In this document: positions 21,912 to 32,552 of the stretch, piece by piece
How positions within the stretch are numbered: position 1 is the stretch's first letter
Layout: every line of letters begins with the position of its first letter
Assembly: GCA_021018815.1 (NCBI GenBank)
Contig: JAITYX010000088.1
Location: 496,001-560,000 of the forward strand
DNA length: 64,000 nt
Origin: Talinum fruticosum
Lineage: Eukaryota > Streptophyta > Magnoliopsida > Caryophyllales > Talinaceae
Direction of reading: 5' to 3'
Notes under the pieces: generated by a model
The model's input: the letters and a program-made list of their open reading frames with translations, nothing else
Databases searched by the model: none
Told to the model about the DNA's origin: nothing
Made by a program: the position numbers and the translations under genes

Positions 21912-24246
21912 TGTTAGCTTTTCGTATAGTTTCAAATTAAACCACTAATTAGGTTTATAATAAATAATATAGCATAGGGAAGTAGGGATCAAATACACGA
22001 AAAAAGATATAATAATATGCAAGCTTTAATCTAATTAAATTTACTACTCTTTAAAATAAAATAGAAAATATAAATTAATTATGAAAATAATAGAAAATTT
22101 TGAAATACTAAATAAATATTTTATATAGAATATAAAAATTCTAATAACTCAGAAATAATTTTTTTAATATTCTTTAGAATAATTAAAACTGAAAATAAGG
22201 CAGAAAATAAACAGATTCTAAATTAGAAAATTTAATTAGTAAATTCTGCACTAAAATAATTACCAAAATAAATACTAAAATTATCAAGAATATTAACACT
22301 AATTTTTTAGACCTAAACAAACCGTTAAAATATAAAACAAAAATTAAAAAGCGAAAATATGAATTTATTTAACTAAAAACATGCAGTAATTAACCTCTAG
22401 AATTAAATATGAAAAATTATCAAATCACTTTTAAAAATGCTAAACTTTAATCACAGCAAACTAGTACTCTATCTAAACCCTAAAAACATATAAAATACAA
22501 AAAATAATCCAAGAAATTATTTTTAACCTAATTTGTAACGGACTTACTCAAAAATAACTAAAGCTCACAGAAAAATAACCTGAAAATTAAAATATATAAA
22601 GAAATAAAATTAAATAAAATTTAAATTGCTGATATTTAGGATGGGGGAAGATAACAAAATTAATAATAAAAGACTAAATTAATAAATACAAATTGACAAA
22701 CTAAAGAAAACTACAAAAAAAGCAAATAAATAATTATCCAAGATATTAATTTTATAAAAATACTTAGTATAATCTATATCCACCATGAAAATTATTATTT
22801 ATTATTCACACACAAATTGATCTACCCATGAGCTAAACTGAAGAAGATAATCACTAGCGTATCTTCCCGATTTTCCTTACTTATTAGTTTACTTAGGCCT
22901 AGCCCTAATATAAATGCTACTAATATTGATAACCCTAGCACTAGCACTAATTTAGTCAAATTAGAGTATTAAGTATTAGAAAAATATCATGTAGCACCTA
23001 TTAACCAATCTACTAGCAAATTGATATAAAAAGGATCTATGATAATTTCCTAATTAAAAGAAATGAGTATGAGTCATCCATGATTAACTAGGGTGATACT
23101 TATGTCTTAAAGACCAAGCGATAACGTACTTAAACCGTTTAAGCTATCATATGAATTTATATAAAACTAATTTGTGTTCACTTTAATTAATTAGACATAA
23201 AATCATAAACATTAAGAACAATTTATTATAGAATCATGATAAAATCAATAAGACATTAAAGATCGAAAATTCTTTCAAAATAAATAATTTAACATGGTTT
23301 CAAGTAGATTATACTAAGTATAAAAACTACTCATACATAATATAATTTAGGACAGATAAAATAAATAAAAACCAACGTCTTCAACATTAAACTAACAAAA
23401 AAATTTCAATCTTTACTACTAAAAATTATGATACTAATTACTATTGATATAGGTTTCTTCAAATGATGACGAACAGTGATGACGGACTAGACATTGATGA
23501 TGAGCTGAGGCTAGCCACAAAGACTATATGATGATGAAAGGGTGTTCATGATGATGGGTGATGAGGCATTTGTGAAGCAACGAGAGCAGCGTGAGAGATA
23601 AGGAAGGGCGAGGGATTGTGTGTGATACAGAGGATGGTTGATTATGATGATCAACATGATTGTGATGATGAGAGGTGTGGGATGAGGTTTGGGATAGAGA
23701 TCTTGTTATGATGAAGATAGGAGTTAGGTGGGCTCCATAGGTGGAAAGGGGAGAGGATGATATGCGTTAATAATGGTGATGAGGGGATGATGAGGGTGAT
23801 GAGCGGCTGCCATGATGGGTTGATGCGAGATGATTATATGCCCGTGATGAAGATTGAGTTGTGGAGTGTGAGCGCCGCGTGTAGGGCAGCCGTGAGGTCC
23901 CTTTATCAAGCCTTCCAAGTCTCCTCTTTGTATGTAACTTCTAAGAGGAACCGTAGCAGGTTTAGGAGTAAGAGCATGATTATTTCAATCTCCTCTTCAA
24001 ATAAAACTTCATAAAATACATCCTCATGAAATAAATATTTTATGAGTCATTATTTTGGACCAACTTCATATGTTTTCTTCAATGCTTATACTGTAACTAA
24101 AAATCTACTTTTAATGTCTTTTATTCTATTGCCCACTTTATTCGATAATTACCTCAAATTAAACAAAATAGAATAATTTAGATAAAATAAACTATATAAT
24201 ATAAACTAAATAACTACTAAAAATACGTACAAAATACGACATAACA
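21912..24246 (-). repeat. Athila 5' LTR, complete
   Basis: It runs from TGTTAGCTTTTCG to CGACATAACA, 2,335 bases. It is AT-rich through most of its length with a GAT/ATG-rich block at about 23460-23860. It gives the full LTR against which the shortened 3' copy can be measured. No gene is supported in it. Confidence 0.9.
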
Positions 24247-24251
24247 CTTAG

Positions 24252-25635
24252 GCAAAGGGAATTGACCATTTCGAAACATGTTTTCTAGTTTGTTATGGAA
24301 TGTATGACATTGTTCGGTATCGTGTCTTGCACAAGATGGTATTTGTAAAATTTTCCTACGTCCCAATTTCTCGATTGTTTTGCGGTTCCTGATTACTGCT
24401 CTAACGAGAGGCGATTATATCTTTCCATTTTGCGAGAAGACGGTCAAGCGCTTTAGTGTAGGTAGTATCAATAGGAGTATATTTAGTATACTGTTGAGGG
24501 CATTGACTGCACCCTGCTAGTATTGCTTGTATTGGAGTTTTCTTATCTTTGGAATGATAATTACCTCTATACCCGAGTTGCGACTTTTGTGGTCATTGTA
24601 GACAACTCTTCTTCTATCGAGTAAGCCAGAATCTCCGAGGGTTGAAAAATTCATCATGGTTACGAATTTGAGGTGCTTGATTGTAATTTGGCGGAAGGTT
24701 TTTCACAATGATCCCGACCTTGTCCTTCTCGAAGAGTCGATCCAACCATATGGGCGGCCTTTGCTCTCCATCCGGCAAGATAATATGTGAAGCTCTGCTT
24801 CTCACCTTGTTTAATTAATTCCAAATCTCTAAGGGTAATAGGCGGATTAGTGATATAGGATTATTGATGGAGTAACTCGATGCACAAATTAGTCCAATTG
24901 GCGACCTTACGTGGGTCAACTGCACTATACCACTTGATTACATTAGCATCGAAAGTCCAAGAGAAGATTATGTGGTAAGTGTCTTTAGTAATGTTCTTAA
25001 GAGTCATTGCTACTAAGAAGTTGCGTACGTGATGATGCGGATTCTCGGAACCTTTTGAACTTAATATCGGGCATGGTAAACTTAGGAGGTAGTTTACCCT
25101 TAGGAATTGAAGTGAATCCCTTATGATTAATGTAGTGATTCCTAAACATGGATGATTCCCTTAACATTTGTTCTATCTTACCTACGCATGGATTAGGGCT
25201 GAGGCTTGGATTCACGTTTAGGGGATTCGTGTTTGGGACTATCCGGAAGAGACAAGATAGGTGGAGGTGGCAGACCTGATCCCTTTCCTCTTCTCAGCGT
25301 TCATCTTCGTCATCTCTCTTACTATCCTCAATAGTCCTTATAATAACCTTAATATCCCTCGATATAGATGAGATCTTCTCCTCTTGATCATTCATCATAG
25401 TTTCCACCCTGGCTATGTTCTCATTAAGTAAGTTGATGTTAAGAGACTGCTCCGGGTTTATATCCATTGGAAGGGAACTATTTCTAGGTACTTGTCTTAT
25501 GGGAAGGAATAGATTGGGCCGGTGTGATGTGCACCAAAGCTTGTCGCACCGAGTGTAAACCGCGAAGTGGAAAGGAAAGAAGATGTGCCGGACTCCTTGG
25601 CGAGGCATTCTAATCTCGTAGAGCTCGGATTCCAA
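24252..25635 (-). pseudogene. Tat/Ogre gag, copy 1
   Basis: N-terminal coiled-coil-like part: 'NENIARVETMMNDQEEKISS' (about 25425-25365). Gag core: 'FTSIPKGKLPPKFTMPDIKF' (about 25120-25060), then 'AMTLKN' and 'DANVIKWYSAVDPRKVANW' (about 24955-24895), 'ITLRDLELIKQGEK'-type sequence (about 24840-24800) and 'LPDGEQRPPIWLDRLFEKDK' (about 24780-24720). Near 24345-24260 a CCHC-like remnant is followed by 'NKLENMFRNGQFPLP'. Frameshifts occur at about 25000, 24800 and 24600. Gag would form the particle shell; its link to protease is broken by the Athila insertion. Confidence 0.75.
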
Positions 25636-25889
25636 TTATACTCACTTGTCGTAGACTTCCCTACTTTGCAACCGAAAGGATGAGGTGTAGGACCATGTGA
25701 GAAAAGACCGCTTTTGGGAGGAAGGGATTTAAACGCGAGACCCGAAGAGACTAACAATGCTTTTATTTGGATGCACATAAAGAATGTAAGAAATGATGAT
25801 CTATGACTTAGTTGAGATGATGATCTAGCTAATGAATGACTAATCCTTAAAGAAAAGATGCTTTCTATTATAGCTAAATGATAATGCAT

Positions 25890-26155
25890 TTCCTCGTATT
25901 TGAAATGAATTTCCTTTGGCTAATGAAAAAATGAACTTCCTTAATCTATGATGGATTTTATTTAGCTAATGCAAATGGACTCACCTAATATGAGATGCAT
26001 TTGATTCGGCTAATGTAAATGGACTCTCATAATATAAGATGAATTTCATTAGGCTAATGCAAATGGACTCGCCTAATATGAGATGAATTTGATTTGGCTA
26101 ATGTAAATGGACTCACCTAATATGAGATGAATTTGATTGGGCTAATGCAAATATA
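25890..26155 (-). repeat. Tat/Ogre leader tandem repeats, about 60 bp, roughly five units
   Basis: Units contain GGCTAATGCAAATGGACTC and ACCTAATATGAGATGAATTT (plus-strand text), repeating roughly every 60 bases. They lie between gag and the primer site. Copy 2 has a longer version of the same array at 47690-48640. Confidence 0.8.
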
Positions 26156-26745
26156 AAATGGGAATGGCAAATAAGAAAAGAGAAAGGAGAAAGACAAGAA
26201 AAATTAACTCACAAAAGACAAACGGGATATCCGGTAAGATCCCTTTTGGATTGACAAGCGGTGACTACTTAGATCGCCTAAAGAAAATTTCAGTATGACT
26301 TAAAGGTGCAATAATGGACTAACCCTTGTAAGAAAAGGGAATTTTGACTTTTGGCTACATGCACTTAATGGACCCACTCAAAAAATTTATTAAAGTGTTT
26401 TATTTTCACCCATGCAAGGGCTAATCGAGCATTCCTCACCTATTCCAAAAGGCTCATCAGCAGAAGATTAAATCTAAAACACACATTCTCATTCAAGCAC
26501 ATACATGAAGTCAAAGAGACCACCTAATAGTATAAAATGTTCTATGGTCACCACAGGTTTAGACACGGTAGGATACATGGTGACTCATAGTCCGAGAATT
26601 TGGTCCTCCGTGTGGGGCACGTTAAGAGTAAAGGCCAGAATTCTCGGTGTTTAAAGGTTGGTAAATGTGGGATGACTAATGCAAACACATTATAAAAATA
26701 CACTACTCAAATTTTCAAGTTTCACCCTCTTAATAAATAATTTAT
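26156..26745 (-). other. Tat/Ogre untranslated leader
   Basis: Noncoding sequence between the repeat array and the primer site. It aligns with 48650-49395 in copy 2 and 53660-54295 in copy 3. No gene seen. Confidence 0.65.
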
Positions 26746-26762
26746 CCCCAGTGGAGTCGCCA
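26746..26762 (-). other. tRNA-Arg primer binding site (Tat/Ogre copy 1)
   Basis: The minus strand reads TGGCGACTCCACTGGGG, the tRNA-Arg primer site of Ogre/Tat elements. Related sites occur at 49396-49412, 54296-54311 and, on the plus strand, 56608-56624. Confidence 0.85.
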
Positions 26763-26767
26763 CTATA

Positions 26768-27343
26768 TGAACCACGGCTTAGGCGGACCCACGGAACCGC
26801 GCTTCCCCATATGCCTCTCTCAGCGTACGGGTGTTTAGAAAGTGGGAAAGAATGATTTTAGGGTTTTCGAAGATGCCTTTTAGAAAGTGAGGATGAACCG
26901 TTTATTAAGAGTCCTAAATTTTATTAACTCAAGTTTACAAGTTAAATGTGATTGAGTTGATTATCATTTTATTAATCATTTTATTTTTATAAATTATTTT
27001 CAGAATTCCTGGGATATTATTTCCTAATTGAAGAACAAATAAAACCGAGAAATTAGGGTTCCGCCATGAGGCTTTAGGGACAGACCAGTGTAAAAATAAC
27101 GGTCCGGACCCAAGCCTCGGCCGCTTACCACCTAGTGAAGGCGGAGCGACCGCACTTGGCGATCACTGGCGCCGGCTAGGGGCTTAGACCGAAACATTTA
27201 GCCTCTGCCTCTATCCGGCGAGATGGATCCAAATCTATATTTTTTTCCTGCAACTAAAAAATAACCGAGATGCGTTTTAATAAGAATAAAGCACAAAAAC
27301 GGGAGTTGCTAGTGAGCTTTTAGGAGTAATGGAGCTCACCTGT
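26768..27343 (-). repeat. Tat/Ogre 5' LTR, copy 1, 3' quarter only
   Basis: It matches the first 570 or so bases (plus-strand order) of the LTRs at 49415 and 54314, from the CCACGG start through an AT-rich part, then a CCGGACC-type hairpin remnant near 27100. It ends near 27343, where copia LTR sequence begins; the remaining 1.4 kb is missing. Confidence 0.75.
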
Positions 27344-27748
27344 CCAAAACAAGTCTCAACGGTTATTACTGCCTTGGTGCTTATAAATAGAAGCCACTCC
27401 ACAAGACTAGAAGATTACCCGCTGAACATATTTCTAAACACTTGCTTAGTGCATTCTTACTCAATATTCAACTTACAACTCCTTATTTTAGTCTCTTACT
27501 TTATGAGTTGCAAAGAAAGTCTTGTAATCGTTTCTACTCATTACTTTCTTTCTTAGTCCCTTGACTGAGGTGAAAAGGCTAACTCATCTCGGTTGCCCCC
27601 GACTTTGAGGGTTAACTTAGTTAAGAAGTACTAGATCGGATAAGGGAACTTCCGAGTCTAGGAAAACTTGTAAAAAAATTGTCTAACGGAGCAATTCTAG
27701 TTAGAGTCAATCCTTTTTAATTAAGGATTCAATTAGTGGATTTGACTT
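27344..27748 (+). repeat. Older copia LTR, left part, interrupted by a younger copia element
   Basis: This is the middle part of a copia LTR: a TATA box (CTTATAAATAGAAGCC, near 27385), then the R/U5 sequence down to GTGGATTTGACTT. It continues at 39475 after the 11.7-kb insertion. The LTR's U3 start is missing. Confidence 0.9.
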
Positions 27749-29273
27749 TGAAGACTCGGACTTTGCAGGTATATCATTCGAGTACCATGAAGGAATCGAG
27801 TACGAGACTTCATCTCTTGTAAGTTTTGATTACAAGTCATTCTAAGTGCTTTAGAAACTTTTCTTAATGATATAGAATCTTTTTTGAGTGTTACGAAACT
27901 ATTGCATATGTTTTCACTTGATTCCGATTAACTCATAAAGCATACTCTTGCTTATCTGTCACACATAGTTCCGAGTCACTCGGACAACACTTGGACTTAT
28001 TGCATGTTAAAACATTTGCTCTAACATGCATAAACTCAGGTCCGACTTTGTATTCTAAGTTTGATTGAATTACGGTGATAATTCATCCATCTAAGTCAGC
28101 ATGTTTCATTTGAAATGTGCCTGTCTAGATCAAGTTTCATTACTTGTGATATTCTTTATCGGACTTGTTTTACTTTTAGATCGACTCAGATGGAATTTGA
28201 GTATAATGGATATTAGACTCGGAAAATTCCACTCTTTCAGGACTCGAGAGAATTAGGAACTTAATTATTTTCATTAAATTATTATTTGAATCTAATCTTG
28301 GACCAAAGTATTTTATACTTTGAGAACCAAATTGATTTATTTTTGTAGGTAATCTAAACAAGGTTATCCTATTTTTGAAATACAAAAGTAACCGGCTTCC
28401 AAGCTATCAATCAATAGCAGACAAGGCTTTTCTACTTCGACCAAGGCCCGGACAGTTTGTTAGGGTTCTCTGTTTCCAAAGCTGAAAATCTACAACGCCT
28501 AGCTCAACGGTGGTTTCCACCCTACTTTTTAGACATAATAAGTGGATTGGGACATCCAAAAGAGTCCAGAGCCATTGCCCAACGTTCATACCTCAACCGA
28601 TATTTTCCGAGTCACTCGGAAAAACCATTGCAACTGTCATTAAGGACTTCTAATCATAAGATAGTCACAACGGCTAATCTTCCTGGTCATCTATAAATAG
28701 AAGCCACTTCACAAGACGAGAATGTTGCTTGAATCTATTGCTGAAATTATCTCTCTATGTATAATTCTCATTCAATCTTCTACTTACAACTCCAACTCTA
28801 TACTTAACATCTTTCCGAGTTGTAAGGTCTTGTAATCGAGTCACATACACTTATTCTTACTTTACGAGTAAGGTCCGTTGACCGAGCTGTAAGGGTTAAC
28901 TCAGCTCGGTTGTCCCTAACTATAAAGGTTACCTCGGTTAGGATGTACTAAATCGAGATAAGGGAACTTCGAGTCTTGGAAAATCTTGTAAAGAATTGTC
29001 TAAGGGAGCAATTCGGTTGAGTCATTCCACTCGTATTTTGTGGATACAAAATAGTGGATTTGACTTGGTGCTTGGATTAGCACTGACCGTGGTTTTCTAC
29101 CCCGGGAGGGTTTCCACGTATTTTCCGAGTTAACACTTTTTTGAGTCCAATCTAGACTTAGACTGTTTCAAAGTCAGCTTTTGAATTTAATCTTCCAATG
29201 TTTGTTCAAATTTCTTCATCACCCTATTCACCCCATTCTAGGGTGACTTAAACTCTCTAAGAGCAAACCTTCA
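27749..29273 (+). repeat. 5' LTR of the full-length copia element
   Basis: 1,525 bases, TGAAGA to CCTTCA. It contains two copies of the palindrome CCGAGTCACTCGG (27971-27983 and 28607-28619) and a TATA box (28692-28700). It ends directly before the primer site. Confidence 0.95.
28692..28700 (+). promoter_or_regulatory. LTR TATA box
   Basis: TATAAATAG in the context CATCTATAAATAGAAGCC, conserved in most copia LTRs of the window. It would set the start of the genomic transcript and so the U3/R border, about 20-35 bases downstream. The 3' LTR has TATAAAGAG at the same place (38897). Confidence 0.75.
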
Positions 29274-29274
29274 A

Positions 29275-29290
29275 TTGGTATCGAGCCTAG
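29275..29290 (+). other. tRNA-iMet primer binding site
   Basis: TTGGTATCGAGCCTAG directly after the 5' LTR. One base is lost relative to TTGGTATCAGAGCC. The first-strand DNA primer would bind here. Confidence 0.85.
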
Positions 29291-29331
29291 CATTTCGAAA
29301 GGATCTAACTATCCAAAGGTTTAAAGATCAA

Positions 29332-30290
29332 ATGGCTCCGAACAATGGAGAGTTCGATGAAGTAAGATCTTCCAGCGAGACCACCAAAGTTCAAAGGATC
29401 TAACTTCGTGCACTTGGAAGAAGCTCATGGAATGTTTTCTGCTGGATCACGATGAAGATGTCTAGAACATCGGACAAGTAGGCAACTACATTCCAAGATG
29501 GAAGAAACAAGACTCGTGCCCAAAAACAAAGCCTGAGTAAACTACGAAGAAGCAAAGAAGTTAAGAAAGAACTTCATGGCGATGAACATTCGAAGTGTGC
29601 GATCGGCTCGGAAGAATACAATCGAGTGTCGGCCGTGACGAGCCAAACAAGTGTCGGACACGCTTGTCAACACTTATGGAGGCACAAGCCAAGTCGGACA
29701 AGTAAAGATAAGCCAATATCTTCCCAAGTACGAGCGGTTCAAGATGGAGCCGGAAGAGAACAACACTTAGATGTTCATCCAGGTTCACTGAGATTACTAA
29801 CAATCTCAAATCTCCGGGTAGAAGAGAAAATGAGCATCCGAAGCAAGAGCTCAATAAGTCCGAAGAGCTTGTTTTAAAATTTACTCAAGGTCGGAAAAAC
29901 CTTGACATGCTCTTAGGGTCTCAATGTGTCTCCTTCGAAAAGAAGGACTTGGTTTTAGCAAAGAGGAGGAATCTAATTCCTACTCGGAGCTTTTCAAAAG
30001 GATTCTAGAACTGTGAAGTTCAAGAAGGCTGAGCACGGTCCCATTAATAAGAATGAAAGGACGACCGAGCCCGGACCAGCTTACAGGAGAAAACCTTCTC
30101 CTCCTGTTTATAAAAGAAAATAGTTTCAAAAGAAAGAGACACGCACTTAGTTTTCTAAAAGAAAGACTCGGAATCGGACCAAACACAAAGTTATTCAAAT
30201 CTGGGTTCCCAAGAGTCTTCTTCCTCGAGAAAAGGACCACAGTAAAAGGAGTTATTGGGTTCGTTAGAGGAAGTGAGAAAGGTTAGTTTG
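29332..30290 (+). pseudogene. Copia gag, with zinc-knuckle region deleted
   Basis: ATG at 29332 gives 'MAPNNGEFDE'. A frameshift within 60 bases leads to 'PPKFKGSNFVHWKKLMECF', matching the gag at 39742. The middle part (29620-29830) is shifted again. Near 29835-29880 the sequence jumps from the 'NNLKS' region to 'LVLKFTQGRKNLDMLLGSQC', so about 700 bases, including the CCHC knuckle, are gone compared with the copies at 39742 and 58051. The C-terminal tail continues to about 30290. Confidence 0.75.
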
Positions 30291-30900
30291 TTTCGACATG
30301 CAGGTGGCTCGAAAAGAACAAAAGGGCACTAGTACGTGGACAGTGGATGCTCACGTCACATGTCGGGAAATCCAAGACTATTTTCCGAGTTAGAAGATGA
30401 CAAGGAGGAAAAGTCACGGTTAAGATAACAGGAAAGGCAAGATAATTGGGATAGGCAAGATTGGAAAAGGAAACAATCTAGTCAGCCCAGTATACCTTGT
30501 CAAGGATTAAAGTACAATCTACTTAGCATCTCTCAATCTGTGTGACAAAGGTCAAGAGGTGAGATTCACTCGGACCAACTGTTATATTTCGATGATACTA
30601 CCAAGGAGACCAAGCTCTTAGGTAAGAGATCGGGTAACACCTATATTATTCCACTTTCCAACCCAAGTCAAAATTTATCCGGCTTTTTGGATATAAGTGT
30701 TATGTTCATACCAATGGTACGGATCACCGACCAAGTGTTATGCTCGGTTGGATGAAGGTATTTTTCTTGGTTATTCATCTCATAGTAAAGCTTACCGCAT
30801 CAATAAAAGAACTGACAAAGTGCAAGAAAGCATCCACGTTGTTTTTATAAGATTAAAAAGGAAAACCAAGTGAGTCAACATTCTCGGACACTGAAGCTCA
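30291..30900 (+). pseudogene. Copia protease and integrase remnant; catalytic integrase deleted
   Basis: The protease-like motif is 'VDSGCSRHMSG' (about 30340-30370), then 'GKIGKGNNLVSPVYLV' and 'CDKGQEVRFTRTNCYI' to about 30590 and 'TKLLGKRSGNTYI' to about 30650. Near 30670 the sequence jumps directly to the segment after the integrase core, 'ARLDEGIFLGYSSHSKAYRI' (about 30735-30805). The zinc-binding HHCC and the three acidic catalytic residues are therefore absent. The separate copy at 60395 retains that integrase core. Confidence 0.75.
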
Positions 30901-31139
30901 GCGAGAGATGATGATCTTGATGAAAATGAGCTCATCAAGAATCAAATCAAAGTCACTCGGAACGAAGTGACTCGGAATAACCTGACTTAGAATGAAATGA
31001 CTCATTAACCACCTTAGAATGTTGAGGGTCAATAAGATGAAATAGCTCACTCGGAATAGACTTCGAAGATCAACCAATTCAACCTCCAAATCTGGTGAAC
31101 CGAGAGAACAGGTAGAGCATTCAAGTATGCTTCGAGCCA

Positions 31140-32247
31140 GCCACTAGAAAACATCTTGTCCGATATTAACAGTTGGGTAAGAACTCATTCCTCTCTACAA
31201 AATCTATGTGCATTCACTGTATTCATCTCATTAATTGAACCTAGAAATGCACTAGAGGCCCTAAATGAACCTGAATGGGTAAAGGCCATGCAAGAGGAAC
31301 TCAATCAATTTGAAAGAAACCAAGTCCGGTCTCCGACCAAACGACCTTCGACCACCCGATTCACAGGAACCAAATGCGTTTTCAAGAATAAACTAGATGA
31401 AGGTTGGTTGGTAGTTAGAAATAAGGCTAGACATGTGGCTCAAGGTTACAATCAAGAAGAAGGGATTGATTGTGGGGAAAGCTTTACACCTATTGCTAGA
31501 ATTGAAGCTATTACAATCTTTTTAGCATTTGCATCTAGCATGAATATCAAACTATATCAAATGGATATTAAATGTTCCTTTCTTAATGGATTCATTGAAG
31601 AGGAAGTATATGTTGAACAGCCCCTGGATTTGAAAACTCGGAATTTCCAAATCATGTTTTCAAATTGCAAAAAGCTCTCTATGGTCTTAAACAAGCTCCA
31701 AGAGCTTGGTATGAAAGACTCGAGCTTGGTTGAAAATGATTTTAGAAGAGGTTAGATTGACAAGACCCTTTTTATTAAAACCAAGGGGAAAGACTTTGTT
31801 ATTACTCGGATCTATGTTAATGACGTAATCTTTGGAGCTACTAATGAAATTCTTTGTCGAGATTTTTCGAGTTAATGAGACAGGAATTTCAAATGAGTAT
31901 GATGGGAGAACTCAATTTCTTCCTTGGTCTACAAATCAAGCAAGACAAAGATGGAATCTATGTCCATCAATCAAAGTATACTAAGGAACTGCTGAAGAAG
32001 TACAAACTTCAAGACACAAAACATGCAAGCAACACCTATGAGCGAGCATCATAAAGCTGGATTCAAACGAGAAGTGGACTCGGAATCTCGGTTTATGGTA
32101 CTCTAGAGACTCATAACTGACTCTCACTAAATACTCGGACGTTGACTATGCTGGATACAAAGTTGATAGAAATAGCACCTCGGGAGCCTACCGGTTTGAG
32201 TCAATCCACGATATCTTAGCACTCAAAGAAGCAAAACTCAATAGCTC
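31140..32247 (+). pseudogene. Copia reverse transcriptase and start of RNase H
   Basis: The longest open stretch (31156-31755) holds '[16 protein letters not shown]', '[19 protein letters not shown]' and '[20 protein letters not shown]'; a frameshift follows near 31625. The catalytic motif reads 'YVNDVIFG' (about 31812-31835): the first catalytic aspartate of YVDD has become asparagine. The next segment, 31854-32054, has 'GELNFFLGLQIKQDKDGIYV'. Near 32080 about 250 bases are missing before 'TRNLGLWYSRDS'. RNase H then continues to 32247 and is split by the chromovirus LTR; its second half lies at 35141-35482. Confidence 0.85.
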
Positions 32248-32510
32248 TGTAACAACCCAAACTTTAAGAAAATGTATTATCCTTAATACGTTCAAAATTA
32301 TAACGAGGGCGTACATTTCAATTCCAAAATATTTTCATATCATATATATGGGTATCAAAATTTTTATTCCAGGACCCGAGATATGAAAAACGACAACCGA
32401 TGGCCGACCTTTTTGTAAAATTTCAACATATTATCTAATACTTATATTCACATAAGCCATATTTAAATTCCTAACTTAAATCATAAATATTTTCATATAA
32501 GTTTAAACTT

Positions 32511-32552
<42 letters not shown>

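Larger units (their letters stand above)
16411..24246 (-). mobile_element. Athila-type Ty3/gypsy element, internally deleted, inserted in Tat/Ogre gag
   Basis: Minus-strand order: 5' LTR (24246-21912), tRNA-Asp primer site, gag and pre-protease region (21697-20240), 3' untranslated-like sequence, a captured copia LTR fragment, and 3' LTR remnant (18155-16411). The ends are TGTTA...TAACA with a perfect CTTAG duplication. Protease, reverse transcriptase, RNase H, integrase and any env-like gene are missing; the gag-side sequence joins straight to 3'-region sequence near 20240. It could have moved only with enzymes supplied by another element, or it lost them after insertion. Confidence 0.9.
12477..27343 (-). 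mobile_element. Tat/Ogre-type Ty3/gypsy element, copy 1, heavily interrupted
   Basis: Read on the minus strand: LTR remnant (27343-26768), primer site TGGCGACTCCACTGGGG, repetitive leader, gag, protease, a G-patch-like spacer and the first residues of reverse transcriptase, cut off at 12477 by a copia LTR. The primer site matches tRNA-Arg, as in Ogre/Tat elements, and the protease and spacer motifs belong to the same lineage. A copia solo LTR (12565-14104) and an Athila element (16411-24246) are inserted in it, so it is older than both. The rest of reverse transcriptase, RNase H, integrase and the 3' LTR are absent from the window. Confidence 0.8.

Noticed and set aside
23757..24014. Open frame of 85 codons in the Athila LTR
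   Set aside because: It lies in GAT-rich LTR sequence, overlaps an opposite-strand frame, and resembles no protein.
25890..26155. CRISPR-like array
   Set aside because: The units are contiguous, degenerate tandem repeats with no unique spacers, in a retrotransposon leader of a plant genome.
29561..29854. Minus-strand open frame of 97 codons opposite copia gag
   Set aside because: It is a shadow of the gag sequence; the plus strand carries the recognisable gag blocks.
32517..32551. Microsatellite (AC)n as a sign of something functional
   Set aside because: A simple dinucleotide run inside a solo LTR, expected from slippage.
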